Part shown: in pieces, positions 46,542 through 55,597 of the stretch
How positions within the stretch are numbered: position 1 is the stretch's first letter
Layout: the number at the start of each line of letters is the position of its first letter
DNA from: Paraburkholderia sp. UYCP14C
GTDB lineage: Bacteria; Pseudomonadota; Gammaproteobacteria; Burkholderiales; Burkholderiaceae
Assembly (NCBI RefSeq): GCF_004197395.1
Contig: NZ_SELS01000039.1
Location: 1 to 64,000 of the forward strand
Length of the DNA: 64,000 nt
Reading direction: 5' to 3'
Program-made: the position numbers and the translations under genes
The notes under the pieces: model-generated
Told to the model about the DNA's origin: nothing
What the model saw: the letters and a program-made list of their open reading frames with translations, nothing else
The model's database searches: none

Positions 46542-48311
46542 ATGTCTGCAGTTGTTTCATCCCTGAGTCCGGCCACGGCCACCGCCACCACGACCGCCGA
46601 CGACACCCTCAAGCAGAAGACCCGCGACGCGGGCGTGGTGTCGGGCGGCCATCTGGTCGCGAAGGCGCTGAAAAACGAGGGGGTCGACACGATCTTCACG
46701 CTGTGCGGCGGCCACATCATCGATATCTACGACGGCTGCGTCGACGAAGGCATCCGCATCATCGACGTGCGCCACGAGCAGGTCGCCGCGCATGCGGCCG
46801 ACGGCTACGCGCGCCAGACCGGCAAGCTCGGCTGCGTGGTCACGACCGCCGGCCCCGGCTGCACGAACGCGGTGACCGGCATCGCCACCGCGTTCCGCTC
46901 GGAAAGCCCGATCCTGCACATCGGCGGGCAGGGCGCGCTGACGCAGCACAAGATGGGTTCGCTGCAGGACCTGCCGCACGTCGACATCATGGCGCCGATC
47001 ACCAAGTTCGCCGCGAGCGTGTCGAGCACCGAGCGCGTCGCCGACATGATCTCGATGGCCGCGCGCGAATGCTTCAACGGCGCGCCCGGTCCCGCCTACC
47101 TGGAAATTCCGCGCGACGTGCTCGACCGAGAAGTCGACGCGACGCGCGCGATCGTGCCGCAGCCGGGCCGCTATCGCGCGTCGACGAAATCGATCGGAGA
47201 CCCGCGCGACATCGAGAAACTCGCTGACCTGCTCGTCGATGCGCAACGCCCCGCGATCCTGTACGGCCAGCAGGTGTGGACCGCGCGCGGTCACGAGGAA
47301 GCGATCGCGCTGCTGCGCGGCATCGAGATTCCCGGCTATTTCAACGGCGCGAGCCGCGGGCTGCTGCCGCCGGGCGATCCGCATCATTTCGATCGCACGC
47401 GTTCGCAGGCGTTCGCGAATGCCGACCTGCTGATCGTGGTCGGCACGCCGTTCGATTTCCGCATGGGTTACGGCCGGCGCATCAGCAAGGAATTGACGCT
47501 GGTGCAGATCGATATGGACTACCGAACCGTCGGCAAGAATCGCGATATCGATCTGGGCCTCGTCGGCGATCCGGGCGCGATACTCGCCGCGGTGCTGCAA
47601 GCCGCGAGCGGCCGTATCAAGGACGACAAGCGTCAGGCGCGCCGCAAATGGATGGCGCAGTTGCGCGACGCCGAAATCACCGCGACCGAGAAACTGATGC
47701 CGCTGTTCCGCTCGAACAGCACGCCGATTCATCCGTATCGCGTCGCCTACGAACTCAACGAATTCCTGTCCGACGACACCGTCTATATCGGCGACGGCGG
47801 CGACGTCGTGACGATCTCCGCTCAAGCGGTGCGCCCGCGCCGACCCGGACAGTGGATGGACCCCGGCGCGCTCGGCTCGCTAGGCGTCGGCACCGGCTTC
47901 GCGCTCGCGGCGAAGCTCGCGCATCCGCACAAGGAAGTGCTCTGCTATTACGGCGACGGCTCGTTCGGCATGACCGCGTTCGACATGGAAACCGCGAACC
48001 GCTTCGGCGCACCGTATCTCGCGGTGATCGGCAACAACTCGGCGATGAACCAGATCCGCTACGGCCAGCTGGCCAAATACGGCGAGGAGCGCGGCAACGT
48101 CGGCAATCTGCTCGGCGACGTGCCGTTCAGCAAATTCGCCGAAATGCTCGGCGGCTACGGCGAGGAAGTGCGTGATCCCGCGCAGATCGCAAGCGCGCTG
48201 CAACGCGCGCGCGAAGCGATTCATCGCACCGGCCGCTCGGCGGTGGTCAACATCTGGGTCGACCCGCGCGAATACGCACCGGGCACGAAGAACCAGACCA
48301 TGTACAAATAA
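46542..48311 (+). CDS. ThDP-dependent enzyme, ILVBL/acetolactate-synthase type, in the oxalyl-CoA decarboxylase position
   Basis: 589 residues. The N-terminal PYR domain has IFTLCGGHIIDIYDG and the catalytic Glu79 in VRHEQVAAHAADGYAR. The C-terminal PP domain has the ThDP motif starting GDG (471-473) and ending IGNNSAMNQI. The GGH/TAGPGCTN style is that of ILVBL/HACL2 and ALS-like proteins. Canonical oxalyl-CoA decarboxylase residues (Tyr-Glu after QQGD, C-terminal Ser/Arg) are missing; the matching region reads MGSLQDLPH. With Frc next, it may cleave oxalyl-CoA or a 2-hydroxyacyl-CoA. AGGAG six nt upstream selects ATG 46542 over 46536. Confidence 0.85.
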   Translation: MSAVVSSLSPATATATTTADDTLKQKTRDAGVVSGGHLVAKALKNEGVDTIFTLCGGHIIDIYDGCVDEGIRIIDVRHEQVAAHAADGYARQTGKLGCVVTTAGPGCTNAVTGIATAFRSESPILHIGGQGALTQHKMGSLQDLPHVDIMAPITKFAASVSSTERVADMISMAARECFNGAPGPAYLEIPRDVLDREVDATRAIVPQPGRYRASTKSIGDPRDIEKLADLLVDAQRPAILYGQQVWTARGHEEAIALLRGIEIPGYFNGASRGLLPPGDPHHFDRTRSQAFANADLLIVVGTPFDFRMGYGRRISKELTLVQIDMDYRTVGKNRDIDLGLVGDPGAILAAVLQAASGRIKDDKRQARRKWMAQLRDAEITATEKLMPLFRSNSTPIHPYRVAYELNEFLSDDTVYIGDGGDVVTISAQAVRPRRPGQWMDPGALGSLGVGTGFALAAKLAHPHKEVLCYYGDGSFGMTAFDMETANRFGAPYLAVIGNNSAMNQIRYGQLAKYGEERGNVGNLLGDVPFSKFAEMLGGYGEEVRDPAQIASALQRAREAIHRTGRSAVVNIWVDPREYAPGTKNQTMYK

Positions 48312-48335
48312 CCTTCATCGTTCAGGAGATACGAC

Positions 48336-49583
48336 ATGGCCAAGGCACTCGACGGTGTGCGCATCCTCGATTTCACGCATGTGCAATCGGGACCGACCTG
48401 CACGCAATTGCTCGCATGGTTCGGCGCGGACGTGATCAAGGTGGAACGCGCAGGCGCGGGCGACATCACGCGCGAGCAGCTGCGCGATATTCCCGACGTG
48501 GATAGCCTGTACTTCACGATGCTCAATCACAACAAGCGCTCGGTCACGATCGACACCAAGCATCCGGAAGGCAAGCAGGTACTCGAAGCGTTGATCCAGA
48601 AATGCGACGTACTGGTCGAAAACTTCGCACCGGGCGCGCTCGACCGGATGGGCTTCACGTGGGAGCGGATTCAGGAATTGAATCCGCGCATGATCGTCGC
48701 ATCGGTGAAGGGCTTCGGTCCCGGTCCTTACGAGGACTGCAAAGTCTATGAAAACGTCGCGCAATGCGCGGGCGGCGCGGCGTCGACCACCGGCTTCGAC
48801 GACGGGCCGCCGGTGGTGACCGGTGCACAGATCGGCGATAGCGGCACGGGGCTGCATCTCGCGCTCGGCATCGTCACCGCGCTCTATCAACGCACGCATA
48901 CCGGACGCGGCCAGCGCGTGCTCGCGGCGATGCAGGACGGCGTGCTCAATCTGTGCCGCGTCAAACTGCGCGATCAGCAGCGGCTCGACCGCACCGGCGT
49001 GATGAAAGAGTATCCGCAATACCCGAACGGCACGTTCGGCGAAGCGGTGCCGCGCTCGGGCAATGCGTCGGGCGGCGGGCAGCCCGGCTGGATTCTGAAG
49101 TGCAAGGGGTGGGAGACGGACCCGAACGCGTATATCTACTTCATCACCCAGGCGCCCGTGTGGGCGAAGATCTGCAACGTGATCGGCAAGGAGGAGTGGG
49201 CCACGGACCCCGACTATGCGACGCCGCCCGCACGCCTGCCGCGACTGAAGGAAATCTTCGCCGAGATCGAACGCTGGACGATGACGAAGACCAAGTTCGA
49301 GGCGATGCAGATCCTGAACAAATACGACATTCCGTGCGGCCCGATCCTGTCGATGAAGGAAATCTCCGAGGAGCCGTCGCTGCGCAAAACCGGCACGATC
49401 GTCGAAGTCGATCATCCGCAGCGCGGCAAGTATCTGACGGTGGGCAATCCGATCAAGCTGTCCGACAGTCCGACCGATGTCCAACGCTCGCCGCTGCTTG
49501 GCGAACATACCGACGAAGTGATGGCCGAGCTCGGTTATTCGGCCGAGCAGATCACCGCGCTGCGCACGGCTGGCGCGATCTAG
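48336..49583 (+). CDS. frc: formyl-CoA:oxalate CoA-transferase
   Basis: 415-residue class III (CaiB/BaiF) CoA-transferase. It aligns almost without gaps to the Oxalobacter Frc sequence as I remember it. Gln17 (THVQSGP), the nucleophile Asp168 (AQIGDSG; Frc Asp169), Tyr138 (CKVYENV) and the glycine loop SGGGQPGW are present. Residue 48 is Gln, as in E. coli YfdW, where Oxalobacter has Trp. It moves CoA from formyl-CoA to oxalate. AGGAG precedes the ATG, 24 nt after the ThDP gene. Confidence 0.93.
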   Translation: MAKALDGVRILDFTHVQSGPTCTQLLAWFGADVIKVERAGAGDITREQLRDIPDVDSLYFTMLNHNKRSVTIDTKHPEGKQVLEALIQKCDVLVENFAPGALDRMGFTWERIQELNPRMIVASVKGFGPGPYEDCKVYENVAQCAGGAASTTGFDDGPPVVTGAQIGDSGTGLHLALGIVTALYQRTHTGRGQRVLAAMQDGVLNLCRVKLRDQQRLDRTGVMKEYPQYPNGTFGEAVPRSGNASGGGQPGWILKCKGWETDPNAYIYFITQAPVWAKICNVIGKEEWATDPDYATPPARLPRLKEIFAEIERWTMTKTKFEAMQILNKYDIPCGPILSMKEISEEPSLRKTGTIVEVDHPQRGKYLTVGNPIKLSDSPTDVQRSPLLGEHTDEVMAELGYSAEQITALRTAGAI

Positions 49584-49592
49584 GAGCGACGC

Positions 49593-50408
49593 ATGCAAAC
49601 GTGGATGCGGTTCATGTCGGGCGACGGCGGCATCGTGTTCGGCCGTGTCGAAGGCACCTATCTGCACGAGTACGAAAGTCTCGCGCAGCCGGTGCCGACC
49701 GGCGCGGTCCTGTCGCTGCGCGCATTGACGCCGTTGGCGCCATGCGCGCCGGGCAAGATCGTCGCGCTGTGGAATAACTATCACGCGCTCGCGGCGAAGC
49801 TCGACAAACCCGTGCCCACGCATCCGCTGTTTCTGATGAAGCCCGCGGAGTCGGTGATCGGCGCGGGCGAGCCGATCCGCCGGCCGCGTCATTACGCGGG
49901 CAAGATCGTCTACGAAGGCGAACTCGGCATCGTGATCGGCCAGCGATGCCGCGATGTGGATGTGCAGCAGGCGGAGGCGGCGATCTTCGGCTACACGCTC
50001 GTCAACGACGTCACCGCCGCCGATCTGCTCAACGAGAATCCGCATTTTCCGCAGTGGTGTCGCGCGAAGAGCTTCGATACCTTCTGTTGTCTGGGTCCGG
50101 CCATCGTCTCCGGTTTCGACTGGCGGGCGGCGCGTCTGTCGACGACGCTCGACGGCGTCGAGCGCCAGAACTATCCGCTCGCCGATATGGTTTTTTCTCC
50201 GGCCGAGCAGGTGAGTCTGATTTCGCAGGATCTGACGCTCGAACCTGGCGACGTGATCTCATGCGGCACCTCGTTGGGCGTGGGGTCGATCAAGGACGGC
50301 GCAACGGTGTCGATCACGATCGATGGAATCGGCACGCTGACCAATAGCTTGAGCGCGGCGCAGCGCGACGAGCCACAGCGATTGGGCGATGCCGCGAACG
50401 TAACGTAG
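49593..50408 (+). CDS. fumarylacetoacetate hydrolase (FAH) family protein
   Basis: 271 residues. The FAH C-terminal fold shows FLMKPAESVIGAGEPI, the metal-ligand strand IVYEGELGIVIG, YTLVNDVTAAD and SCGTSLGVG. The family includes hydrolases and decarboxylases of 2-oxo or beta-keto acids (for example oxaloacetate decarboxylase, acylpyruvase). It lies 9 nt after frc, so it is in the same operon. A role in hydrolysing or decarboxylating a dicarboxylate by-product is conjecture. Confidence 0.88.
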   Translation: MQTWMRFMSGDGGIVFGRVEGTYLHEYESLAQPVPTGAVLSLRALTPLAPCAPGKIVALWNNYHALAAKLDKPVPTHPLFLMKPAESVIGAGEPIRRPRHYAGKIVYEGELGIVIGQRCRDVDVQQAEAAIFGYTLVNDVTAADLLNENPHFPQWCRAKSFDTFCCLGPAIVSGFDWRAARLSTTLDGVERQNYPLADMVFSPAEQVSLISQDLTLEPGDVISCGTSLGVGSIKDGATVSITIDGIGTLTNSLSAAQRDEPQRLGDAANVT

Positions 50409-50466
50409 GTTGACGAGGGCAGGCGTCGCCGCTCGTGCCTTTTCATCGCATCACGGAGGATCACGC

Positions 50467-51312
50467 ATGCTGCAAGCCTGTGGGAGTGCCGTGTGGATGG
50501 ACCTGGTGTTGCTGCTCGTCGTGACCGTCACCGCGGCGTCGATTGCGGTGCTGGCGGTGGCATTGGCCGCGCTCTCGCGACGACGGCTCGGCTGGCGTTC
50601 GGCGCATCGACGCGCGTGTGTGCGCGAACCCGATCCGACACGCAGGCCCCGGCTGCTTGCATTGCTTGGCAGCGGCGTTGGTTTGACGGTCGCGTCGATA
50701 GGCTTCGCGCGCTACCTGTCGGCAGCGGCGCGCGAGAACACTGAACGCATCGAACTATTTGCAGCCGTGTTGATCGGCACGCTGCTCTTCGCGATCTCTG
50801 CGATTGCGTTCTTCAAGCTGCGCGGCGCATTGCAATCCGAGGCGGTCGCGTGGCCGGGTCATCGCGTCGTCAATCTGTTTGCGCTGCTGTTATGCGGATG
50901 GCTCGGTTATAACTTCGTCACTGAACAGGCACAGCCATTCGGACTCGCGGCATTGCTCGCGACGGGCGCGCTGGCGTTGGCAATGGGCGTGCATCTGATG
51001 CTGAGTCGCGAGTACTCGGACGATTTCGCTCGAGCGGCGAATCGCGACAGTTGCGCACCACGCATTCATTCCTTCGCCGCGCGTTGCGATGGCGTGGCGA
51101 TCGGCAAGCCGGGCCTGCTCGCGAACATCGAGTGGCATGGCGGAGAAGAGCAGAGGTGGGCGCTTCGCGATGTCGCGCCGGCGATGATGCGCGTGAGCGC
51201 TTATGCGGATCGTCGCGATGGGCGTGACGCTAGGCGTGGCAATGGCCGCTACCGCGACTGCTCACGCAAAGGCACGCCCCAGCGGCCGCTTCATTTCACT
51301 ACGCGCCGCTAA
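50467..51312 (+). CDS. hypothetical polytopic membrane protein
   Basis: 281 residues with about five hydrophobic segments (WMDLVLLLVVTVTAASIAVL, LLALLGSGVGLTVASI, LFAAVLIGTLLFAISAI, LFALLLCGWLGYNF, LAALLATGALALAMGV) and a soluble Arg-rich C-terminus. Start at 50467 has GGAGG upstream. It is the last gene on this strand before a hairpin and may belong to the same transcript as the FAH gene. No family recognised. Confidence 0.62.
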   Translation: MLQACGSAVWMDLVLLLVVTVTAASIAVLAVALAALSRRRLGWRSAHRRACVREPDPTRRPRLLALLGSGVGLTVASIGFARYLSAAARENTERIELFAAVLIGTLLFAISAIAFFKLRGALQSEAVAWPGHRVVNLFALLLCGWLGYNFVTEQAQPFGLAALLATGALALAMGVHLMLSREYSDDFARAANRDSCAPRIHSFAARCDGVAIGKPGLLANIEWHGGEEQRWALRDVAPAMMRVSAYADRRDGRDARRGNGRYRDCSRKGTPQRPLHFTTRR

Positions 51313-51356
51313 TCGATGACGCAAGCGCCGCTAATAGACCTGATCGCCAATAGCGA

Positions 51357-51390
51357 AGACGGCGGGACGATGATCCCGCCGCCCGAGTCT
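51357..51390. terminator. hairpin after the membrane protein gene
   Basis: GGCGGGA (51361-51367), loop CGATGA, TCCCGCC (51374-51380), with AGAC/GTCT able to extend it past a bulge, then TTTTTC on the plus strand. Probable terminator, shared by the convergent small gene. Confidence 0.6.
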
Positions 51391-51402
51391 TTTTCAATGC
51401 TT

Positions 51403-51723
51403 CTATTCGCCAACCGCCGCGGCGAATTCGCTGTAGTACTGCGTCTTCCTATGCAGAATCAGTTGCGCGAGAAAGTCGGCATCGTACGCGCGATGCAAAT
51501 GGCTGTGATAACGCTCGATAAAAGCGGTGATTCGCGCCAACTCGCCATTGAACTCTTTGAGCATGTCGAGCGTCGCACGGTCCCAGCGAAACCGCAGCCC
51601 CAGATCGCTGAACGCGGCATTGTAGGCGCTCAGATGCGCATCGTCGGGATGGTGTTCGTGTTCCACCGCCGCCGTGCGAGCGTTGCGTGTACTGATACGG
51701 GATTCAACCGGAGCGTGGTTCAT
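51403..51723 (-). CDS. small hypothetical protein
   Basis: 106-residue soluble protein, His-rich near the middle (VEHEHHPDDAHL) and helical at the C-terminus (WDRATLDMLKEFNGELARI). GAGGAGG six nt before the ATG at 51723 is a strong start signal. No domain recognised. It lies between the membrane protein and LysR genes. Confidence 0.6.
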   Translation of the reverse strand: MNHAPVESRISTRNARTAAVEHEHHPDDAHLSAYNAAFSDLGLRFRWDRATLDMLKEFNGELARITAFIERYHSHLHRAYDADFLAQLILHRKTQYYSEFAAAVGE

Positions 51724-51819
51724 GATCGGCCTCCTCGGCTCGCAAGTGAAAGAACTCGCTTGCAGCATCGAAGTCGCGATCGATTTGCAATAGTTAAAGT
51801 TTTATTGGCTTTCCATAGC

Positions 51820-52767
51820 CTACGGCTTATGCACGCTCAGTTCCTTCACGCGCGTGATCTTTTCGATCAGATCGGCGCCTTCCTCCATCAGGAAGCGTTT
51901 GAAGGCGACGGCAACCGGCGGCAGACGCTTGTTCTTGCGGTGCACGACGTACCAGTTGAGCATGACCGGAAAGCTCTCGACGTCGAGCACGACCAGATGA
52001 CCGAGTTGCAATTCGAGGCTGATCGTATGGGCGGACAGAAACGCAATGCCCATTCCGGCAATGACCGCCTGCTTGATCGTTTCGGTGCTCTTGATCTCCA
52101 TTGCAATCTTCAGATTGGACAGACGGCCGGCAAAACCCTCTTCCATCGAATTCCACGTATCCGAGCCGCGTTCGCGCACGATGAACGCTTCGTTCGCGAG
52201 TTGACTGAAGCGGATATTACGCTTGTGTGCAAGCGGATGAGTGGGCGCCGCGACGATCACGTACGGATGCGGCGCGAACGGTTCATTGGTCGCATCGGTT
52301 TCGTGCGGCGGACGCACCATGACCGCGAGGTCGGTCTGATTGGTCGCCAGTTGATGCAGCAGTTCTTCGCGGTTGTGCACCGCGAGATTCAGATCGACAC
52401 CCGAATAGCGACGTGTGAATTCGGCGAGAAGGCGCGGAAAGAAATAGTCGCCGGCGCTGATCACGGCGACATTCAGCTTGCCACCGGAGACACCCTTCAA
52501 CTGACTCATCGCTTCGTCGACTTCATGGAACTGCTGCATGATCGCGCGGCTGTAGTGGAGCATTTCGGTGCCCGCCGGCGTCAGATAGATCTTCTTGCCG
52601 AGCTGCTCGAACAGAGGCAGCCCCGCATGTTCCTCGAGTTGCCGGACCTGGGTGGAGACGGCCGGCTGAGTCAGATGCAATTCCTCGGCGGCGCGCGAAA
52701 AACTGAGGTGGCGCGCCACCGTTTCAAAGACCTTCAGTTGCCGCAGAGTTGCGTTGCGCATCGTCAT
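51820..52767 (-). CDS. LysR family regulator, CbbR-like
   Basis: 315 residues from ATG 52767 (52761 also possible). The DNA-binding domain ATLRQLKVFETVARHLSFSR and AAEELHLTQPAVSTQVRQLEEH resembles CbbR-type regulators, as does LNVAVISAGDYFFPRLLAEF at the start of the effector domain. No Calvin-cycle genes are near. It is divergent from oxlT, so it probably controls that transporter. Confidence 0.92.
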   Translation of the reverse strand: MTMRNATLRQLKVFETVARHLSFSRAAEELHLTQPAVSTQVRQLEEHAGLPLFEQLGKKIYLTPAGTEMLHYSRAIMQQFHEVDEAMSQLKGVSGGKLNVAVISAGDYFFPRLLAEFTRRYSGVDLNLAVHNREELLHQLATNQTDLAVMVRPPHETDATNEPFAPHPYVIVAAPTHPLAHKRNIRFSQLANEAFIVRERGSDTWNSMEEGFAGRLSNLKIAMEIKSTETIKQAVIAGMGIAFLSAHTISLELQLGHLVVLDVESFPVMLNWYVVHRKNKRLPPVAVAFKRFLMEEGADLIEKITRVKELSVHKP

Positions 52768-53144
52768 GGTCGATGTATAAGGAAACGTGAATCCACATAA
52801 TAACAAACTTTAATTATGAGTAATTCAGCAATGACCCTAGCATGAAACGTATAAGAAGCCGAATAGCCGCTACTCCATTTCCGGGTTAACGCATAGATAT
52901 GTGGTGTGGCGGACGCAATAGAGAGGAATAAGCTGTAATGCTTACCGACCCGAAGTGTGGCTCTGGTCGAAATAAAGAAAGAACTTTATAGAAAAGACGG
53001 GTTCGGGGGATCAGCGGAAACATCAAAAGTATCAATTGAGATTTTTCCCGAATAGTGAAGTTCTCGGGCCATAACGATAAGGCGGGACGCATCCAGCGCG
53101 GCGCGTAAGCCGGCTGCACTAAATAAATAGTGGAGACAAGGCTC
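52768..53144. other. divergent intergenic region, 377 bp
   Basis: AT-rich divergent region between the LysR and oxlT genes. It very likely contains the LysR binding site and both promoters. I could not choose a specific T-N11-A site. No gene supported. Confidence 0.45.
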
Positions 53145-54494
53145 ATGGACGATATCACCCAGCAATCGACTACCCGTATGTCCTGGCGTAACCGATGGTG
53201 GCAACTCGTCATCGGCATGGTATGCATGGCGCTGGTGGCGAATCTGCAATATGCGTGGACGCTTTTCGTGGCCCCTATGCATGCGCGGCATCACTGGAGC
53301 GAGGCGTCGATCCAGCTCGCGTTCTCGATCTTCATTCTCACGGAGACGTGGCTCGTGCCGTTCGAGGGCTGGCTCGTCGATCGATTCGGGCCACGACCTG
53401 TGGTGGCAGCCGGTGCGGTATGCGCGGGCTTGTCGTGGATTCTCAATTCGTACGCTACGACACTCGGCATGTTGTATTTCGCCGCGGTGATCGGCGGGAT
53501 AGGCGCAGGCGGTGTGTATGGAACATGTGTGGGCAATGCGCTCAAATGGTTTCCCGACCGGCGCGGTCTCGCCGCGGGTTTGACGGCCGCGGGCTTTGGC
53601 GCGGGCGCGGCGCTGACGGTGATTCCAATTGCCAACATGATTACGCGCCGCGGCTATGAAGAGACGTTCCTGTTCTTCGGCATCGTGCAAGGCGTGAGCA
53701 TTCTGCTGCTCGCGATGCTATTGACGCGGCCGATCCTGCGTCAGCAAGGAGTACGCAAGAGCCGCTTCGCGGTGTCGAAAGTCGATTTCACCTCGCGCCA
53801 GATGATCAGAACGCCAGTGTTCTGGGTGATCTATCTGTCGTTCGTCGCGGTCGCGGCAGGCGGTTTGATGGCAACCGCGCAGATCGGCCCGATCGCGAAA
53901 GACTGGGGTATAGCGCGCATTCCGATGTCGGTCTTCGGCGCGACGCTGCCGCTGCTGACCCTCACGCTGTCGATCGACAATATCTTCAACGGCTTGACGC
54001 GTCCGCTGTGCGGCTTCATCTCCGACAAGATCGGCCGTGAAAACACGATGTTCGTGATCTTCATCGGCGAGGGGCTCGCGTTGCTCGGCATGATGCAGTT
54101 CGGCAGCAATCCTTATGCGTTCATGGTCTTTGCCGCGCTGATCTTCCTGTTCTGGGGCGAGATCTTCTCGATCTTTCCGGCGACTTGCGCGGATACGTTC
54201 GGCAGCAAGTACGCGGCCGCCAATGCAGGCACGTTGTACACCGCGAAGGGGACGGCTTCATTGCTGGTGCCGATCGCATCCGTACTCGCGGCGACGGGCG
54301 GCTGGAACCTCGTCTTCATCGTGTCCGCCGTCATTACGATTGCAGCCGGCATTTCCGCAAAGTTCATTCTCGAGCCGATGCGCGCACGTTGGATCGAATC
54401 GCACAATGAACCTCAGGGCGCGCTGGCCGTCGCGGGTCATGGCAACGGCAATGCGTCGCGAATGAGTCACTGGCCCGAACAGTCCGGCGAATAA
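53145..54494 (+). CDS. oxlT: oxalate:formate antiporter (OxlT-like MFS)
   Basis: 449 residues. It aligns through its length with Oxalobacter OxlT as recalled: ANLQYAWTLFVAP, WFPDRRGLAAGLTAAGFG, IDNIFNGLTRPLCGFISDKIGR and LYTAKGTASLLV. The two essential cationic residues are present: R286 (OxlT Arg272) and K368 (OxlT Lys355). It should exchange oxalate and formate across the inner membrane. GGAG precedes ATG 53145. The C-terminus is about 30 residues longer than OxlT. Confidence 0.88.
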   Translation: MDDITQQSTTRMSWRNRWWQLVIGMVCMALVANLQYAWTLFVAPMHARHHWSEASIQLAFSIFILTETWLVPFEGWLVDRFGPRPVVAAGAVCAGLSWILNSYATTLGMLYFAAVIGGIGAGGVYGTCVGNALKWFPDRRGLAAGLTAAGFGAGAALTVIPIANMITRRGYEETFLFFGIVQGVSILLLAMLLTRPILRQQGVRKSRFAVSKVDFTSRQMIRTPVFWVIYLSFVAVAAGGLMATAQIGPIAKDWGIARIPMSVFGATLPLLTLTLSIDNIFNGLTRPLCGFISDKIGRENTMFVIFIGEGLALLGMMQFGSNPYAFMVFAALIFLFWGEIFSIFPATCADTFGSKYAAANAGTLYTAKGTASLLVPIASVLAATGGWNLVFIVSAVITIAAGISAKFILEPMRARWIESHNEPQGALAVAGHGNGNASRMSHWPEQSGE

Positions 54495-54524
54495 GCTGAG
54501 CATCGCGCGCCCGGAACGGATGTC

Positions 54525-55508
54525 ATGAATGTTTCGCTGCAGCAGCTCAAGGTATTCGTCGCGGTCGCGCGCGAGCGCAGTTTCACGCGCGCGGCGCGCG
54601 AATTCGATCTGACGCAGTCGGCCATAAGCCGTTGTGTTCGTGAACTGGAAGATGCGGTCGAATTGAAACTGTTCGATCGCACGACACGCCAGGTCGAACT
54701 GACGAATGCGGGTGCGAGTCTCGAGAGAAGAATCGGCCGGCTGCTGGATGAAATCGAATTGACACTGCTCGAAGAGCGCGCCGCTTATGACGGACACACG
54801 GGAGTCGTCTTATTCGCGAGTAATCCGGTGTTGTCATCGGGCTGGGTGCCGCGGGCTTTGGCGCAGTGCGCGTCGGTCTTTCCCGAGCTGGTCGTGTCGG
54901 TCAAGGATCAGCCTCAAAGCAGCGTGCTGGCCAGTGTCGAGCAGGGCGAGGCGGATTTCGGCGCGGTCTGCGTGACCGTACCCGTCGATAGTCCTCTGTT
55001 ACATGCTCAAGTACTTTTCACCACGCCGCTGCATGCGGTACTTCCGTCCACCCATCCGCTGGCGCGGCACGACAGCATCGGATGGCACGCGTTGCGTGAG
55101 TATCCGCTGATAACGCTGAATGCCGATACTGGCATGCGCGCCGCGCTCGAGCCGGTGCTCACCGCGAACGAATTGAAACGCCGGCCGTTGCAGGAACTGG
55201 GACACGTCGGGGCGGTAGCACGCATGGTCGAATTGGGTCTTGGTGTCGGCGTATTGCCTGTCGATGCGCATTGGCCTTCGGCGGGCGCTTCGTTGGTGAG
55301 TCGTCCGCTGATGCCCGAAACGACATTGACGACCGTACTCGTGCACCGCAGGAATCGCTCGCTTCGTCCCAATGCGGCTGCTGCGTGGGCGCAGTTCGTC
55401 GCATCGACGACCGATCATTTGCGTATCGCGGACGCAGGGCCTGCCGCCGCGGCCACGCAAAGCCTTGACTGGCAGTCCGTGCGACAAAGCCTGTTGCCAG
55501 AGCAATAG
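54525..55508 (+). CDS. LysR family transcriptional regulator
   Basis: 327 residues. N-terminal helix-turn-helix with LKVFVAVARERSFTRAAREF and LTQSAISRCVRELED; effector domain with VVLFASNPVLSSGWVPRAL and LGLGVGVLPVD. It starts 31 nt after the oxlT-like stop, so co-transcription is likely. This is the second LysR flanking that transporter. Confidence 0.92.
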   Translation: MNVSLQQLKVFVAVARERSFTRAAREFDLTQSAISRCVRELEDAVELKLFDRTTRQVELTNAGASLERRIGRLLDEIELTLLEERAAYDGHTGVVLFASNPVLSSGWVPRALAQCASVFPELVVSVKDQPQSSVLASVEQGEADFGAVCVTVPVDSPLLHAQVLFTTPLHAVLPSTHPLARHDSIGWHALREYPLITLNADTGMRAALEPVLTANELKRRPLQELGHVGAVARMVELGLGVGVLPVDAHWPSAGASLVSRPLMPETTLTTVLVHRRNRSLRPNAAAAWAQFVASTTDHLRIADAGPAAAATQSLDWQSVRQSLLPEQ

Positions 55509-55597
55509 ATAGGGGGTGACCGAACAGTTCGCGCAATGCGCGGCATTCGATCGATGCGCCGCCAGTCAGCCACATAACGTCCTACTCAAGGAGCTTC

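Noticed and set aside
46542..48311. Direct naming of the ThDP gene as oxc because frc follows
   Set aside because: The diagnostic oxalyl-CoA decarboxylase residues are absent and the motifs are those of the ILVBL/ALS group, so the symbol would be misleading.
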